Part shown: positions 34,968 to 44,061 of the stretch, piece after piece
Numbering within the stretch: the stretch's first letter is position 1
Layout of the letters: each line of letters starts with the position of its first letter
Assembly: GCA_013152535.1 (NCBI GenBank)
Contig: JAADGE010000001.1
Coordinates: forward strand, 126,007 to 190,006
Length of the DNA: 64,000 nucleotides
Direction: 5' to 3'
Source of the DNA: Chlorobiota bacterium
GTDB taxonomy: Bacteria > Bacteroidota > Bacteroidia > Bacteroidales > JAADGE01
Translations under genes and position numbers: made by a program
Notes under the pieces: generated by a model
Databases searched by the model: none
What the model was told of the DNA's origin: nothing
What the model saw: the letters and a program-made list of their open reading frames with translations, nothing else

Positions 34968-35312
34968 TTACTTAACGGCATCAACGATAGCTTTAAAAGC
35001 ATCGGGATGGTTCATTGCCAAATCGGCAAGAGCTTTTCGGTTAAGTTCAATACCTTTTTTATGGACTTTTCCCATAAATTCGGAATAAGACATATCGTAT
35101 TGTCTCACGCCTGCATTAATTCTTTGAATCCACAAAGCTCTGAAATTTCTTTTTTTCGTTTTTCTGTCTCGGTATGCGTATTGCAAACCTTTTTCGTGTG
35201 CATTTTTTGCAACTGTCCAAACATTTTTTCTTCTTCCGAAGTATCCTTTTGTTTGTTTAAGGATTTTTTTTCTTCTGGCTCTTGAAGCCACTGCATTTAC
35301 TGAACGCGGCAT
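34968..35312 (-). CDS. rplT: 50S ribosomal protein L20 (bL20)
   Basis: A 114-residue basic protein with the L20 signature: [36 protein letters not shown] and [22 protein letters not shown]20 is an early-assembly protein of the large subunit and, in several bacteria, represses its own operon. Last gene of the thrS-infC-rpmI-rplT operon. It is separated from rpmI by 140 bases without a gene, which is long for this operon and might hold a regulatory RNA element; I could not identify one. Confidence 0.97.
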   Translation of the reverse strand: MPRSVNAVASRARRKKILKQTKGYFGRRKNVWTVAKNAHEKGLQYAYRDRKTKKRNFRALWIQRINAGVRQYDMSYSEFMGKVHKKGIELNRKALADLAMNHPDAFKAIVDAVK

Positions 35313-35452
35313 AATTTAATTGTTTTTGAATAAGGCGACCGAATTTCCGATACTTAATGCCTTTTTTCTTGTTAATAATTCTTTTTTTTTAGCGAATGCG
35401 ATCTTTAAAGATTCTTTATAACATTCAACCGGGTATTAAAACCGAAATTTAC

Positions 35453-35650
35453 TTATTTTAAAGCAAGAAGTTGTCTTACGTTTCTGTCGTCAGCTTTATG
35501 AACGATAGCCACATAACCCAAGTTTCTTTTACGCTTTTTACTTTTTTTTGTCAAAATATGACTTTTATAAGCATGTTTTCGTTTAATTTTACCGGTTCCT
35601 GTTAATTTGAACCTTTTCTTTGCTCCGCCTTTTGTTTTCATTTTAGGCAT
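35453..35650 (-). CDS. rpmI: 50S ribosomal protein L35 (bL35)
   Basis: A 65-residue basic protein: [20 protein letters not shown] at the start, then [20 protein letters not shown], a normal L35. It lies between infC (49 bases upstream) and rplT in the conserved translation operon. Confidence 0.97.
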   Translation of the reverse strand: MPKMKTKGGAKKRFKLTGTGKIKRKHAYKSHILTKKSKKRKRNLGYVAIVHKADDRNVRQLLALK

Positions 35651-35699
35651 AACTCTTTCCTTTTTTTAATTAATAATTATTATTTGTTAATTTCTGAAT

Positions 35700-36254
35700 T
35701 TACTTTTTTAAAGGGGCAATAAACATAGTCATTTTTTTACCTTCCAATTTCGGCATGGATTCAACTTTTCCGAATTCTTCAAGTGCTTGAGCAAATTCCA
35801 ATAATTTTATTTTCCCTTGGTCTTTATATACAATTGTTCTTCCCTTGAAAAAAACAAAAACTTTAACTTTTGCTCCGTTTTCTAAAAATTTTTGAGCATG
35901 ATTCAATTTAAAATTGAAATCGTGTTCATCAATATTCGGTCCGAAACGGATTTCTTTGACAACAACCTGAGATTGTTTTGATTTCAGTTCTTTTTGTTTC
36001 TTTTTTTGTTCAAAAATAAACTTTTGAAAATCCGTAACTTTACAAACAGGCGGATTAGCATTAGGAGATATTTCAACTAATGTCATATCCAAATCTTCAG
36101 CAATTCGTAAAGCTTCATCCAGCGAATATATTCCGTTTTCAACATCCTCGCCTACCAACCTTACTGTTTTGGCACTGATATATTTACCCGTTTTGTATTT
36201 ATACTTCAAGTCGTCTTTTCTGCGACCGGAATAATTTGATCTTCTTTTTGCGAT
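35700..36254 (-). CDS. infC: Translation initiation factor IF-3, probably starting at ATC
   Basis: IF-3 keeps the subunits apart and checks the start codon. N-terminal domain: VRLVGEDVENGIYSLDEAL and LVEISPNANPPVCKV; C-terminal domain: KEIRFGPNIDEHDFNFKL and VFFKGRTIVYKDQG. No ATG is available for a full-length protein. Reading upstream in frame from the TTG at 36209 gives the expected basic extension (AKRRSNYSGRRKD) back to an ATC at 36252-36254, two codons after an in-frame TAA. GGAGG lies at 36263-36267, 8 bases before the ATC, although other genes here lack such a site. Non-AUG starts of infC are known (AUU in E. coli) and allow IF-3 to limit its own synthesis. The product would be 184 residues. 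Confidence 0.93.
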   Translation of the reverse strand: MAKRRSNYSGRRKDDLKYKYKTGKYISAKTVRLVGEDVENGIYSLDEALRIAEDLDMTLVEISPNANPPVCKVTDFQKFIFEQKKKQKELKSKQSQVVVKEIRFGPNIDEHDFNFKLNHAQKFLENGAKVKVFVFFKGRTIVYKDQGKIKLLEFAQALEEFGKVESMPKLEGKKMTMFIAPLKK

Positions 36255-36262
36255 TTTTTAGG

Positions 36263-36267
36263 CCTCC
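36263..36267 (-). promoter_or_regulatory. Strong Shine-Dalgarno site deciding the infC start
   Basis: GGAGG on the minus strand with an 8-base spacer to the ATC codon at 36254-36252. No comparable site is seen before neighbouring genes, so it marks the start. Confidence 0.75.
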
Positions 36268-36307
36268 TATTATTTAGTTAAAAAAATTCAATTTGCAAAG
36301 ATATAAT

Positions 36308-38245
36308 TTATTTTAATTCTTCTGCAACTCTTTGAGTAATAAATTCTGCAAATTTTTCAATTATCATTTTTCCGATTTCTCCTTCACCTTGTTTTCTTAC
36401 CGATAATGTTCCGGATTCAAGTTCTTTTTCTCCGACTATTACCATATACGGAATACGTTTCATCTCATTGTCTCTTATCTTCTTACCGACTTTTTCATTA
36501 CGGTCGTCAACAATTGCTCTGACATCACTTTCATTTAATTTTGCTTTTACTTCATATGCAAAATCATTAAAACGTTCACTTACCGGAAGAATTGCAACTT
36601 GTTCGGGCGTTAACCAAATCGGGAATTTTCCGGCTGTATGTTCAATTAAAACAGCCACAAAACGCTCCATAGAACCGAATGGTGCTCTGTGAATCATCAC
36701 AGGTCGATGTTTTTTATCATCACTTCCGGTATATTCCAATTCAAAACGTTCGGGTAAATTATAATCCACCTGAATGGTTCCGAGTTGCCAACTTCTGCCG
36801 AGTGCATCTTTTACCATAAAATCGAGTTTAGGTCCGTAAAATGCCGCTTCACCGTATTCTACAACTGTTTTCAAACCTTTTTCATCACAAGCTTCTACAA
36901 TTGCAGCTTCTGCTTTTTCCCAATTTTCATCCGAACCTATGTATTTACTTTTATCTTCTTTATCACGTAAAGATATTTGCGTTGTAAAATTTTCAAAATC
37001 CAAAGTTTTAAAAATATATAAGACAATATCAATAACTTTAATGAATTCTTCCTTCAATTGATCGGGACGACAAAAAATATGTGCATCATCCTGGGTAAAT
37101 CCTCTTACACGTGTTAGTCCGTGTAACTCACCACTTTGTTCGTATCTGTAAACGGTTCCGAATTCGGCATATCTTATAGGTAAATCTTTATAGGAATGCG
37201 GTTTAAATTTATAAATTTCGCAATGATGCGGACAATTCATCGGTTTCAAAAGGAATTCTTCGCCTTCGGCAGGAGTATGAATAGGCTGAAACGAATCTTT
37301 ACCGTATTTTGCATAGTGTCCGGAAGTTACATACAATTCTTTTTGTCCGATGTGCGGTGTTATAACCGGTTCATAACCGTATTTTTTTTGAACATTTTTC
37401 AGAAATTGTTCCAAACGTTCGCGCAACATAGCACCTTTGGGTAACCATAAAGGTAATCCGAGCCCTACTCTGTTTGAGAAGGTAAATAATTCAAGTTCTT
37501 TTCCGATTTTACGATGGTCTCGTTTTTTTGCTTCTTCAAGTAAAATCAAATACTCATCCAGCAATTTCTTTTTCGGAAAGGTAATTCCGTAAACACGGGT
37601 TAATTGTTTATTATGTTCATCACCTTTCCAATATGCACCGGCAATACTCATAATTTTTACGGCTTTAATGTATCCGGTATTCGGCAAATGCGGACCGCGA
37701 CATAAATCCGTAAAATTGCCTTGCTTATAAAATGTAATAGTACCGTCTTCGAGTCCGTCAATTAAATCAACTTTATATTCATCTCCTTTGTCGGAATAAA
37801 ATTTCAATGCTTCTTTCTTGGCAATTTCAGTTCTCTCAAATTTATTTTTTTGTTGTGCCAGTTCAAGCATTTTCTTCTCCAGTTTCGGGAAATCTTTATC
37901 GGTAATTACCTGTTCTTCAGGCAAATCAATATCATAATAAAAACCGTTTTCAACAGCAGGACCGACCCATAATTTTACGCCGGGATACAGAACTTCAATC
38001 GCTTCGGCCATAAGATGTGCCGATGAATGCCAAAAGGCGTGTTTGCCTTCATCATCATCCCATTTGTAAAATACAATTTTCGCATCTTCGTTAATCGGAC
38101 GTGATAAATCAAAAGTTTCGCCGTTTACTGCTACGGATAAAACATCTTTTGCCAATCCGTGACTGATACTTTTTGCAATTTCATAGCCGGAAATTCCTTT
38201 CGGAAATTCCTTGGTATTATTATCGGGAAATGTAATTGTTATCAT
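36308..38245 (-). CDS. thrS: Threonyl-tRNA synthetase
   Basis: Charges tRNA-Thr. I start it at the ATG at 38245 (645 residues) instead of the GTG seven codons earlier. Domains in order: TGS (~1-62), editing/SAD domain (~65-240, with [10 protein letters not shown]), class II core (~245-530, with [13 protein letters not shown] for zinc and [26 protein letters not shown] split over motif 2) and anticodon-binding domain (~540-640). Sizes are normal. It is the first gene of the thrS-infC-rpmI-rplT operon. A long 5' region would be expected for T-box or autogenous control but the 189 bases to the next gene show no clear structure. Confidence 0.97.
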   Translation of the reverse strand: MITITFPDNNTKEFPKGISGYEIAKSISHGLAKDVLSVAVNGETFDLSRPINEDAKIVFYKWDDDEGKHAFWHSSAHLMAEAIEVLYPGVKLWVGPAVENGFYYDIDLPEEQVITDKDFPKLEKKMLELAQQKNKFERTEIAKKEALKFYSDKGDEYKVDLIDGLEDGTITFYKQGNFTDLCRGPHLPNTGYIKAVKIMSIAGAYWKGDEHNKQLTRVYGITFPKKKLLDEYLILLEEAKKRDHRKIGKELELFTFSNRVGLGLPLWLPKGAMLRERLEQFLKNVQKKYGYEPVITPHIGQKELYVTSGHYAKYGKDSFQPIHTPAEGEEFLLKPMNCPHHCEIYKFKPHSYKDLPIRYAEFGTVYRYEQSGELHGLTRVRGFTQDDAHIFCRPDQLKEEFIKVIDIVLYIFKTLDFENFTTQISLRDKEDKSKYIGSDENWEKAEAAIVEACDEKGLKTVVEYGEAAFYGPKLDFMVKDALGRSWQLGTIQVDYNLPERFELEYTGSDDKKHRPVMIHRAPFGSMERFVAVLIEHTAGKFPIWLTPEQVAILPVSERFNDFAYEVKAKLNESDVRAIVDDRNEKVGKKIRDNEMKRIPYMVIVGEKELESGTLSVRKQGEGEIGKMIIEKFAEFITQRVAEELK

Positions 38246-38434
38246 AATTATATATTTTTTGTACACAAATACAAAATGTGCACAATATTAAGCCGACAAA
38301 GTTAATATTGAAAATTAAAATATGAAATTGTTTTTTAATTAATTTTGTAAATCTGAGACTAATATACATTTAATGAGACGCACGTAACAAGATAAAGTTT
38401 CATAAAAATGCAGACCTGTCAGATCTTTATTAAA

Positions 38435-40990
38435 CTATTTCTTAGGGAACAAAGGCAACTTATACCGCCTGATTTTGTCAAACTGATAATAAGCATTTGC
38501 AACTGCTCCTGCTGTCGGAACCAAACCTATTTCTCCGATACCTTTTGCTCCGTACGGGCCGACAGGGTCGGAAACTTCAATGCCTTTGACAATTATTTCC
38601 GGGGTTTCGTGAGCACGTAATATGCCGAGTTTTCTGTACTTATCGTGAACAAGATACCCGTCTTTCATAGGCAAATTTTCGGTAAGAGCATAGCCCAAAC
38701 CCATATGTACACCGCCTTCGATTTGTCCTTCAAACAACATCGGGTTCATAATTTTTCCGGCATCGTGAGCAGCAACAAATTTTTCAATCTTACCTTCATC
38801 GTTAATAATACAAAGTTGTGCCGCATAACCGTAGGAATAATGAATAATCGGATTTTCAACATTATCAGTCGGTTTATTGGATAATGTAAATTCAAACTGT
38901 CCCTTATATTTTTTTCCGGCAAGTTCCTGAAGTGATTTTGTTTTTAAATCTTCTGATAATGATTTTGCCGCATTAATAACAGCGAGCCCTACAAGTGCCG
39001 TAGCTCTTGACGATGTGGTCATTCCGGTTTTTATTTGAGCTTCGGTATCTACTTTTACTTCAATTATTTCCGGATTAATTCCGGTTTCTTCGCAAAGAGT
39101 TTGAAGAGCCATATTATGAACGCCTTGTCCCATTTCAGTCCACCCGTGTTGTAACAAGATTTTGTTTTTTGAAATTATATCAATAATAACTTTCGATTCG
39201 TCAATCATACCGTTTCCTACACCCGAATTTTTAATTCCACAGGCAAGTCCGGCATATTTTGCATTATAAAAATCGTCTTTCAGAGCTTCAAGACATTGCC
39301 TGACTCCTACTCCGTAAACAGTTTGACCTGTTGAAGTTTTAAGTCCGTCAACAAGTGCATTATTCCAGCGAAATTGCCAACGGTCAAAATTGCCTTGTTC
39401 GCAAATGTCGTCAATACAACTTTCCAAAGCAAAAGTTACTTGATTTGCACCGAAACCGCGCATAGCACCGCACGGAATATTGTTTGTATAAACGGTTTTA
39501 GCAATCATATCCACATCCGGAATAAAATAACCTCCGGCAGCATGCCCGGCTACGCGTTCCAAAACTTTCATTCCTACGGAAGCATAAGCACCGGTATCAC
39601 CTACGGCATTTAATTTTAAAGCAATAAGTTTTCCCTTTTCATCGGCACCTACTTCAATATCCATAAAAACGGGATGACGTTTAGGGTGCATACGGATAGA
39701 TTCTTCACGTGTAAGTGTTATTTTAACAGGTTTTTTCATAAGAAACGCAAATAAAGACGTATGACCTTGAATTGTCATATCTTCTTTACCTCCGAAACCT
39801 CCGCCGTTAGGAATAAGAGTAACACGAACTTTATCTTCCGGTAAATTTAAAATCATTGCAACTTGTCGACGGTCTTCATAAATACCTTGTGACTGGCTTA
39901 ACAATTCAATACCGTCTTTTCCGTCAGGTTGAGCAATTGCCGCTTCTTTTTCAAGAAAACCATGTTCAATACGTTGAGTTTCGTAATGTCCTTTTGAGAT
40001 ATATTTTGCCTTTTTCATAGCCTCGGCGGCATTTCCTACAGTAAATTTAACGGTATCGAAATTATTCGGACGTTCGGGGTGTATGCGTTCTGCTTCAATT
40101 GCTTTAAAAACATCGGTAATCGGTTCATATACCTCGTATTCAACTTTTATAAGTTCGATTGCTTTTCGAGCAATTTCATCAGTATCAGCAACAACACCGG
40201 CAATAACATCACCGATATAATGTGTTGTTTCGCCTTCATCAATCATTACTGACCAATCTTGTAATATTAAACCTACTTTTTTTTCACCCGGAATATCTTT
40301 TGCTGTAAAAATACGATGCACACCTTCGAGTTTTTCAGCTTCAGAAGTGTCTATGTTTAAAACTTTTGCTTTCGGATAATCACTGAATTTTAAAACCCCG
40401 TAAAGCATACCGGGAAGAGTTATATCGTCAACAAATTTACGTTCGCCTGTTGCCGTTTCATAAGCTTCATACTTTGGTTGAGAAACACCAATTTTCCCTG
40501 ATGTTTTTCGAATCTCAAGAGTTTTATGATGTTTTACGGCTTCAGCTGCCGTCAAAATACCTTTTTCTATTTTTTTGTAACCGGAGCATCTGCAAATATG
40601 AGATTTTACGGCTTTACGAATTTCTTCAATTGTAGGATTCGGATTATCCTGAAGTAACACCTTGGTTCGACTGATAAAACCGGGAGTACAAAATCCGCAT
40701 TGTACACCGCCCTCATTTACAAAAGCTTTTGCTATGGTATCTTTAACATATTCAGGAAATCCCTCCGGTGTAAATATCTCGGTATCTTGTAATTTACTCA
40801 TTTTAGTTACACAAGACAAAACAGCTTTTCCGTTTATTTCCACAGTACATGCACCGCAAGCCGCCTGACCCGAACAACCGTCTTTCACTGAAGTTAGATG
40901 TTTGTCTTTTCTGATAAAATCAAGTAATGTTCTGTTTTCATCTCCTTCATACCTAATTTCTTCATCATTGAGTTTAAAAGTAATCATCAT
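38435..40990 (-). CDS. Molybdenum hydroxylase of the xanthine dehydrogenase family, fused Fe-S and Mo domains
   Basis: An 851-residue cytoplasmic oxidoreductase (start at ATG 40990; the longer frame begins at TTG). Residues ~1-160 hold two [2Fe-2S] clusters: DGCSGQAACGACTV and QCGFCTPGF with CRCSGY. Residues ~185-850 hold the molybdopterin domains, with the active-site glutamate in GIGEIGL (about Glu820), NGGGFGGKED and RGFGANQ. The single-chain layout without an FAD domain is that of the selenium-dependent xanthine dehydrogenase type, which uses a non-cysteine selenium ligand. Substrate may be xanthine or another purine or N-heterocycle. Accessory genes for selenium or molybdenum insertion are not adjacent. 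Confidence 0.88.
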   Translation of the reverse strand: MMITFKLNDEEIRYEGDENRTLLDFIRKDKHLTSVKDGCSGQAACGACTVEINGKAVLSCVTKMSKLQDTEIFTPEGFPEYVKDTIAKAFVNEGGVQCGFCTPGFISRTKVLLQDNPNPTIEEIRKAVKSHICRCSGYKKIEKGILTAAEAVKHHKTLEIRKTSGKIGVSQPKYEAYETATGERKFVDDITLPGMLYGVLKFSDYPKAKVLNIDTSEAEKLEGVHRIFTAKDIPGEKKVGLILQDWSVMIDEGETTHYIGDVIAGVVADTDEIARKAIELIKVEYEVYEPITDVFKAIEAERIHPERPNNFDTVKFTVGNAAEAMKKAKYISKGHYETQRIEHGFLEKEAAIAQPDGKDGIELLSQSQGIYEDRRQVAMILNLPEDKVRVTLIPNGGGFGGKEDMTIQGHTSLFAFLMKKPVKITLTREESIRMHPKRHPVFMDIEVGADEKGKLIALKLNAVGDTGAYASVGMKVLERVAGHAAGGYFIPDVDMIAKTVYTNNIPCGAMRGFGANQVTFALESCIDDICEQGNFDRWQFRWNNALVDGLKTSTGQTVYGVGVRQCLEALKDDFYNAKYAGLACGIKNSGVGNGMIDESKVIIDIISKNKILLQHGWTEMGQGVHNMALQTLCEETGINPEIIEVKVDTEAQIKTGMTTSSRATALVGLAVINAAKSLSEDLKTKSLQELAGKKYKGQFEFTLSNKPTDNVENPIIHYSYGYAAQLCIINDEGKIEKFVAAHDAGKIMNPMLFEGQIEGGVHMGLGYALTENLPMKDGYLVHDKYRKLGILRAHETPEIIVKGIEVSDPVGPYGAKGIGEIGLVPTAGAVANAYYQFDKIRRYKLPLFPKK

Positions 40991-41096
40991 ATTATTCAAT
41001 TTTCGACAAATATAAAAAAAGTCATGTTTTCATTAACTAAACTTAATACATATTATTCCGGTAAACAGAAAATATTAAAATAAAAACAATAAGTTG

Positions 41097-41126
41097 TTGA
41101 AAAAATCTAATTTTATTGTATTTTTG
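41097..41126 (+). promoter_or_regulatory. Promoter of the 41157 gene
   Basis: TTG at 41097-41099, exactly 19 bases, then TATTTTTG at 41119-41126. It fixes the start of the downstream gene at 41157 because the upstream TTG at 41094 would lie before the transcript start. Confidence 0.7.
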
Positions 41127-41156
41127 AGTTCACAAATAAATAAAAAAACGATTACT

Positions 41157-41708
41157 ATGTCAGAAAAAGAAACAATTAAAAATCAGGTTATTTTTATAAG
41201 AAATACATTTAAAGAAATGCGTAATAAAACAGAACGTTTTTCTAAAGACAGAGATTTTAATATGTCCAATCCTCAGCTTTTCACTTTTTTATATAATGCT
41301 CCGGCAACTTTATCAATTGCAGGTGACGGAACAGTTGACGAAATTGAGATTGCTATTATTGAGAAACTTGCCCGTTCCATTGACGTAAACAAGACTGTGA
41401 ACTTAAATCTTTTGGAAATTATGTCTGTTGCTCCGGAACCTGAAAACTGTATGACAAATGAAGAATTTAATCTTCGTGTAGGTTCCGAATTACTTTATTT
41501 AAGCAGAAACATGGAAAAATATGAACGCGACTTTATTGAAGGAATTCAAGCACTTTTAAAATTTGACAAAAATCCGAAAAAAGATGGTTCTATGACTTCT
41601 GCTTTGAATAAATTAATGGATTTTGTAATTGAAAACAATGCCGGACAAAGCAAAGTAAAAGAATTACGAAAAGTGAAGGATTATAAAAAACGACTTGGTC
41701 TGTTGTAA
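41157..41708 (+). CDS. Uncharacterised 183-residue cytoplasmic protein
   Basis: Mostly helical, no signal peptide or membrane segment. The part SIAGDGTVDEIEIAIIEKLA resembles the acidic loop-helix of TerB-like proteins, which carry D/E-rich metal sites, but the match is too weak to name a family. The C-terminus is basic (KELRKVKDYKKRLGLL). It has its own strong promoter and terminator, so it is a single-gene transcript. Function unknown. Confidence 0.75.
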   Translation: MSEKETIKNQVIFIRNTFKEMRNKTERFSKDRDFNMSNPQLFTFLYNAPATLSIAGDGTVDEIEIAIIEKLARSIDVNKTVNLNLLEIMSVAPEPENCMTNEEFNLRVGSELLYLSRNMEKYERDFIEGIQALLKFDKNPKKDGSMTSALNKLMDFVIENNAGQSKVKELRKVKDYKKRLGLL

Positions 41709-41749
41709 ACATAAAACTTCGGGTTTTTCGCTCGAAGTTTTATGTTTTT
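41707..41749 (+). terminator. Strong terminator
   Basis: 15-base perfect arms (41707-41721 and 41733-41747) around an 11-base loop, ending in T; overlaps the stop codon of the preceding gene. Confidence 0.9.
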
Positions 41750-41816
41750 ATAAACCAAATTACAATTTTTTTATACTTTCGCAGTTAAATCTGTTAAGAA
41801 CAAAAACACAATAACT

Positions 41817-43112
41817 ATGTACCCGAGAATAAGTGATTTTTTAAGAGAAATATTCGGAATTGAGATTCCTTTACCAATACAATCCTACGGTTTTTTTGTT
41901 GCAAGTGCTTTTCTTATAGGTGTTTGGATTTTAATAAAAGAAATAAAACGGAAAGAACGACAAGGTTTATTTTATGCAAGTGATAAAAAAGTTTTGGTGG
42001 GTGCACCGGCAAGTGCTAAAGAAATAATTTTTTCTTCGCTAATCGGTTTTCTTATCGGTTACAAACTTATTGATGCAGCATTAAGATACTCGGTATTTGT
42101 TGCAAATCCGCAAGATTTTATTTTATCATCAAGCGGAAATTTTATCGGGGGAATAATTGTTGCCGTAATATCAGGTTTCTTTACTTGGAGAGATAAACAT
42201 AAGAAAAGACTTGAAAATCCGAAATGGGAGACAAAAAAAGTTTATCCTCACGATTTAGCAGGCAACATTTTAGTTATTGCCGGTATTTTCGGACTTTTAG
42301 GAGCAAAGTTATTTGATAGTTTGGAAAACATAGACAGATTAATTGCCGACCCCATAAATACATTAATTTCATTCAGCGGATTATCTTTTTTGGGCGGATT
42401 AATACTCGGCGGTATTGCCGTAATTTGGTATGCAAAAAAAAATAATATCAGTATTATTCATCTTGCCGATACTGCCGCAGTTGTAATGCCGCTCGCCTAT
42501 GCTGTAGGCAGAATCGGTTGCCAAGTCTCCGGAGACGGATGTTGGGGTGTTTACAACGAAGCATTTGCCGATCCGGGAACTATCCCTGCCTCAGCATATC
42601 AATTAGGACATGTTGCATCATTTGCACCGCCGCATTGGCTGAGTTTTTTACCCGATTGGCTTTGGGCATATAATTATCCGCATAATATCATTAATGAAGG
42701 TATTTTAATACCGGGATGCGACGGCAGTGCCTGGGCAAATTGTCATGTGTTATCTGCTCCGGTTTTTCCTACTCCGTTTTATGAAACAATATTAATGACC
42801 CTTGTTTTTATTGTTTTGTTCAGTATCAGAAAAAAAATAAAAATTCCGGGTTTATTGTTTACACTTTATTTCATATTAGCCGGTTTTGAACGTTTCTTTA
42901 TTGAAAGAATTCGTGTTAACAACCTCTATGATGTCTTCGGCTTCAAATTTACACAAGCTGAGTTTTTATCAACTCTTATGGTTGTTTCAGGTATCATCGT
43001 TTTAATTTTATTATTTAAAAGAAAAGATAAAATAATTGCCAAATACGGAGATGCCTCTGTCGCTGAGACTATTCTGATTGATGACGAAAAAAACAAAAAT
43101 GAAAAGAATTAG
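41817..43112 (+). CDS. lgt: Prolipoprotein diacylglyceryl transferase
   Basis: Transfers diacylglycerol to the lipobox cysteine of prelipoproteins, the first step of lipoprotein maturation. The 431-residue protein has about seven membrane segments. Signature stretches are IQSYGFFVASAF near the N-terminus, the Lgt box as AVGRIGCQVSGDGCWG (GRIG kept, the later residues diverged from the common NFxNGE), FYETILM and GFERFFIERIR. It is longer than the ~290-residue proteobacterial enzyme because of an insertion around residues 55-155, as seen in other Bacteroidota. A -7-like TACTTTCG is at 41774-41781. Lipoproteins are plentiful in this window. Confidence 0.88.
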   Translation: MYPRISDFLREIFGIEIPLPIQSYGFFVASAFLIGVWILIKEIKRKERQGLFYASDKKVLVGAPASAKEIIFSSLIGFLIGYKLIDAALRYSVFVANPQDFILSSSGNFIGGIIVAVISGFFTWRDKHKKRLENPKWETKKVYPHDLAGNILVIAGIFGLLGAKLFDSLENIDRLIADPINTLISFSGLSFLGGLILGGIAVIWYAKKNNISIIHLADTAAVVMPLAYAVGRIGCQVSGDGCWGVYNEAFADPGTIPASAYQLGHVASFAPPHWLSFLPDWLWAYNYPHNIINEGILIPGCDGSAWANCHVLSAPVFPTPFYETILMTLVFIVLFSIRKKIKIPGLLFTLYFILAGFERFFIERIRVNNLYDVFGFKFTQAEFLSTLMVVSGIIVLILLFKRKDKIIAKYGDASVAETILIDDEKNKNEKN

Positions 43113-43216
43113 GGAGTTTCAGGAAATGTTATGTGTTTATATTTCAGCAAATCGCCAATGTCTTTTTAATATAACTATTCCAATTTAAGCCTATTTTGTG
43201 TATTTTTGGGGTAATT

Positions 43217-43272
43217 TATGTTTTCTTTTACTTTTTTCTTAATATATGTTTTCTTTTACTTTTTTCTTAATA
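43217..43272 (+). repeat. Perfect 28 bp tandem duplication
   Basis: Two identical 28-base units, 43217-43244 and 43245-43272, each beginning TATGTTTTCTTTTACTTTTT. They lie in the 234-base gap after lgt; the rest of the gap is AT-rich with no gene visible. Confidence 0.92.
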
Positions 43273-43346
43273 AAAAAGTAACAAAAAATCAAGACTGCAA
43301 ATAAACTTTGTATTTTCTGAAAGTCCCTAAAGAAATATCCGAGAAT

Positions 43347-43985
43347 TTATAAAATAACTCTGTTAATTCCGATTTTATATTCCCGATTAAAAATAACATC
43401 CTTTATTTTATTATAATCTTTTGGATTTCTGACAAAATCAATGTTATTAGTATCTATAACCAAAAATTTATATTCTTCACTGTGTTGTTTCATATATTCA
43501 AAATATCCGTTTTGTATTTTCTGAAGATATGAAGCTTTAATTTGTTTTTCGTAATCTCGTCCTCTTCGCTTAATATTTTTAATTAAATGATTGATATCCA
43601 AATATAAATAAACATAAATATCCGGTTTTGGAAGAGAAGTATATATAATATTGAATATTTTTCTGTAGAGACCGAATTCATCGTCGGTTAATGTATTTTT
43701 TGCAAATATTAATGATTTTGTAAAATAATAATCTGCGACAACAAAAGACTTAAATAAATCTCGATTGCTTATTTGTGTGTTTAATTGATAAAACCTGTCA
43801 GCAAGGAAAGATAATTCCAGTGGGAAGGAATATTTATCCGGATTTTTATAAAATTTCGGTAAAAAAGGATTCTCGGCAAATTCTTCGGGTATTAACTTTG
43901 CATTATAATCTTCGGCGATTTTTTTAGATAAACTTGTCTTACCTGCACCGATATTTCCTTCAATAACAACAAAATTATAGTTCAT
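43347..43985 (-). CDS. Deoxynucleoside kinase
   Basis: Phosphorylates a deoxynucleoside (dG, dA or dC) for nucleotide salvage. The 212-residue protein has EGNIGAGKTS (Walker A), a PEEFAENPFLPKFY substrate loop, FLADRFYQ with the DR pair and RRGRDYEKQI for the lid. It is of the dGK/dAK/dCK-like family, not thymidine kinase; specificity cannot be set from sequence alone. The gene is alone and followed by a gap that contains the tandem duplication. Confidence 0.88.
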   Translation of the reverse strand: MNYNFVVIEGNIGAGKTSLSKKIAEDYNAKLIPEEFAENPFLPKFYKNPDKYSFPLELSFLADRFYQLNTQISNRDLFKSFVVADYYFTKSLIFAKNTLTDDEFGLYRKIFNIIYTSLPKPDIYVYLYLDINHLIKNIKRRGRDYEKQIKASYLQKIQNGYFEYMKQHSEEYKFLVIDTNNIDFVRNPKDYNKIKDVIFNREYKIGINRVIL

Positions 43986-44016
43986 TACAGCAAACCACTC
44001 TAAAATTTATAAAAAA

Positions 44017-44046
44017 AGACCCGACACGTATAATAATATCGGGTCT
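44017..44046 (-). terminator. Terminator after prolyl oligopeptidase
   Basis: AGACCCGA (44017-44024) pairs with TCGGGTCT (44039-44046); on the minus strand it is followed by seven T. Confidence 0.82.
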
Positions 44047-44061
44047 GTAATAATAAAAAAA

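Noticed and set aside
34968-35312. Plus-strand and shifted frames over rplT
   Set aside because: They are shadows of the ribosomal protein gene with no family match.
38267-38434. T-box or other riboswitch near thrS
   Set aside because: No specifier loop or T-box sequence could be recognised in the AT-rich gap.
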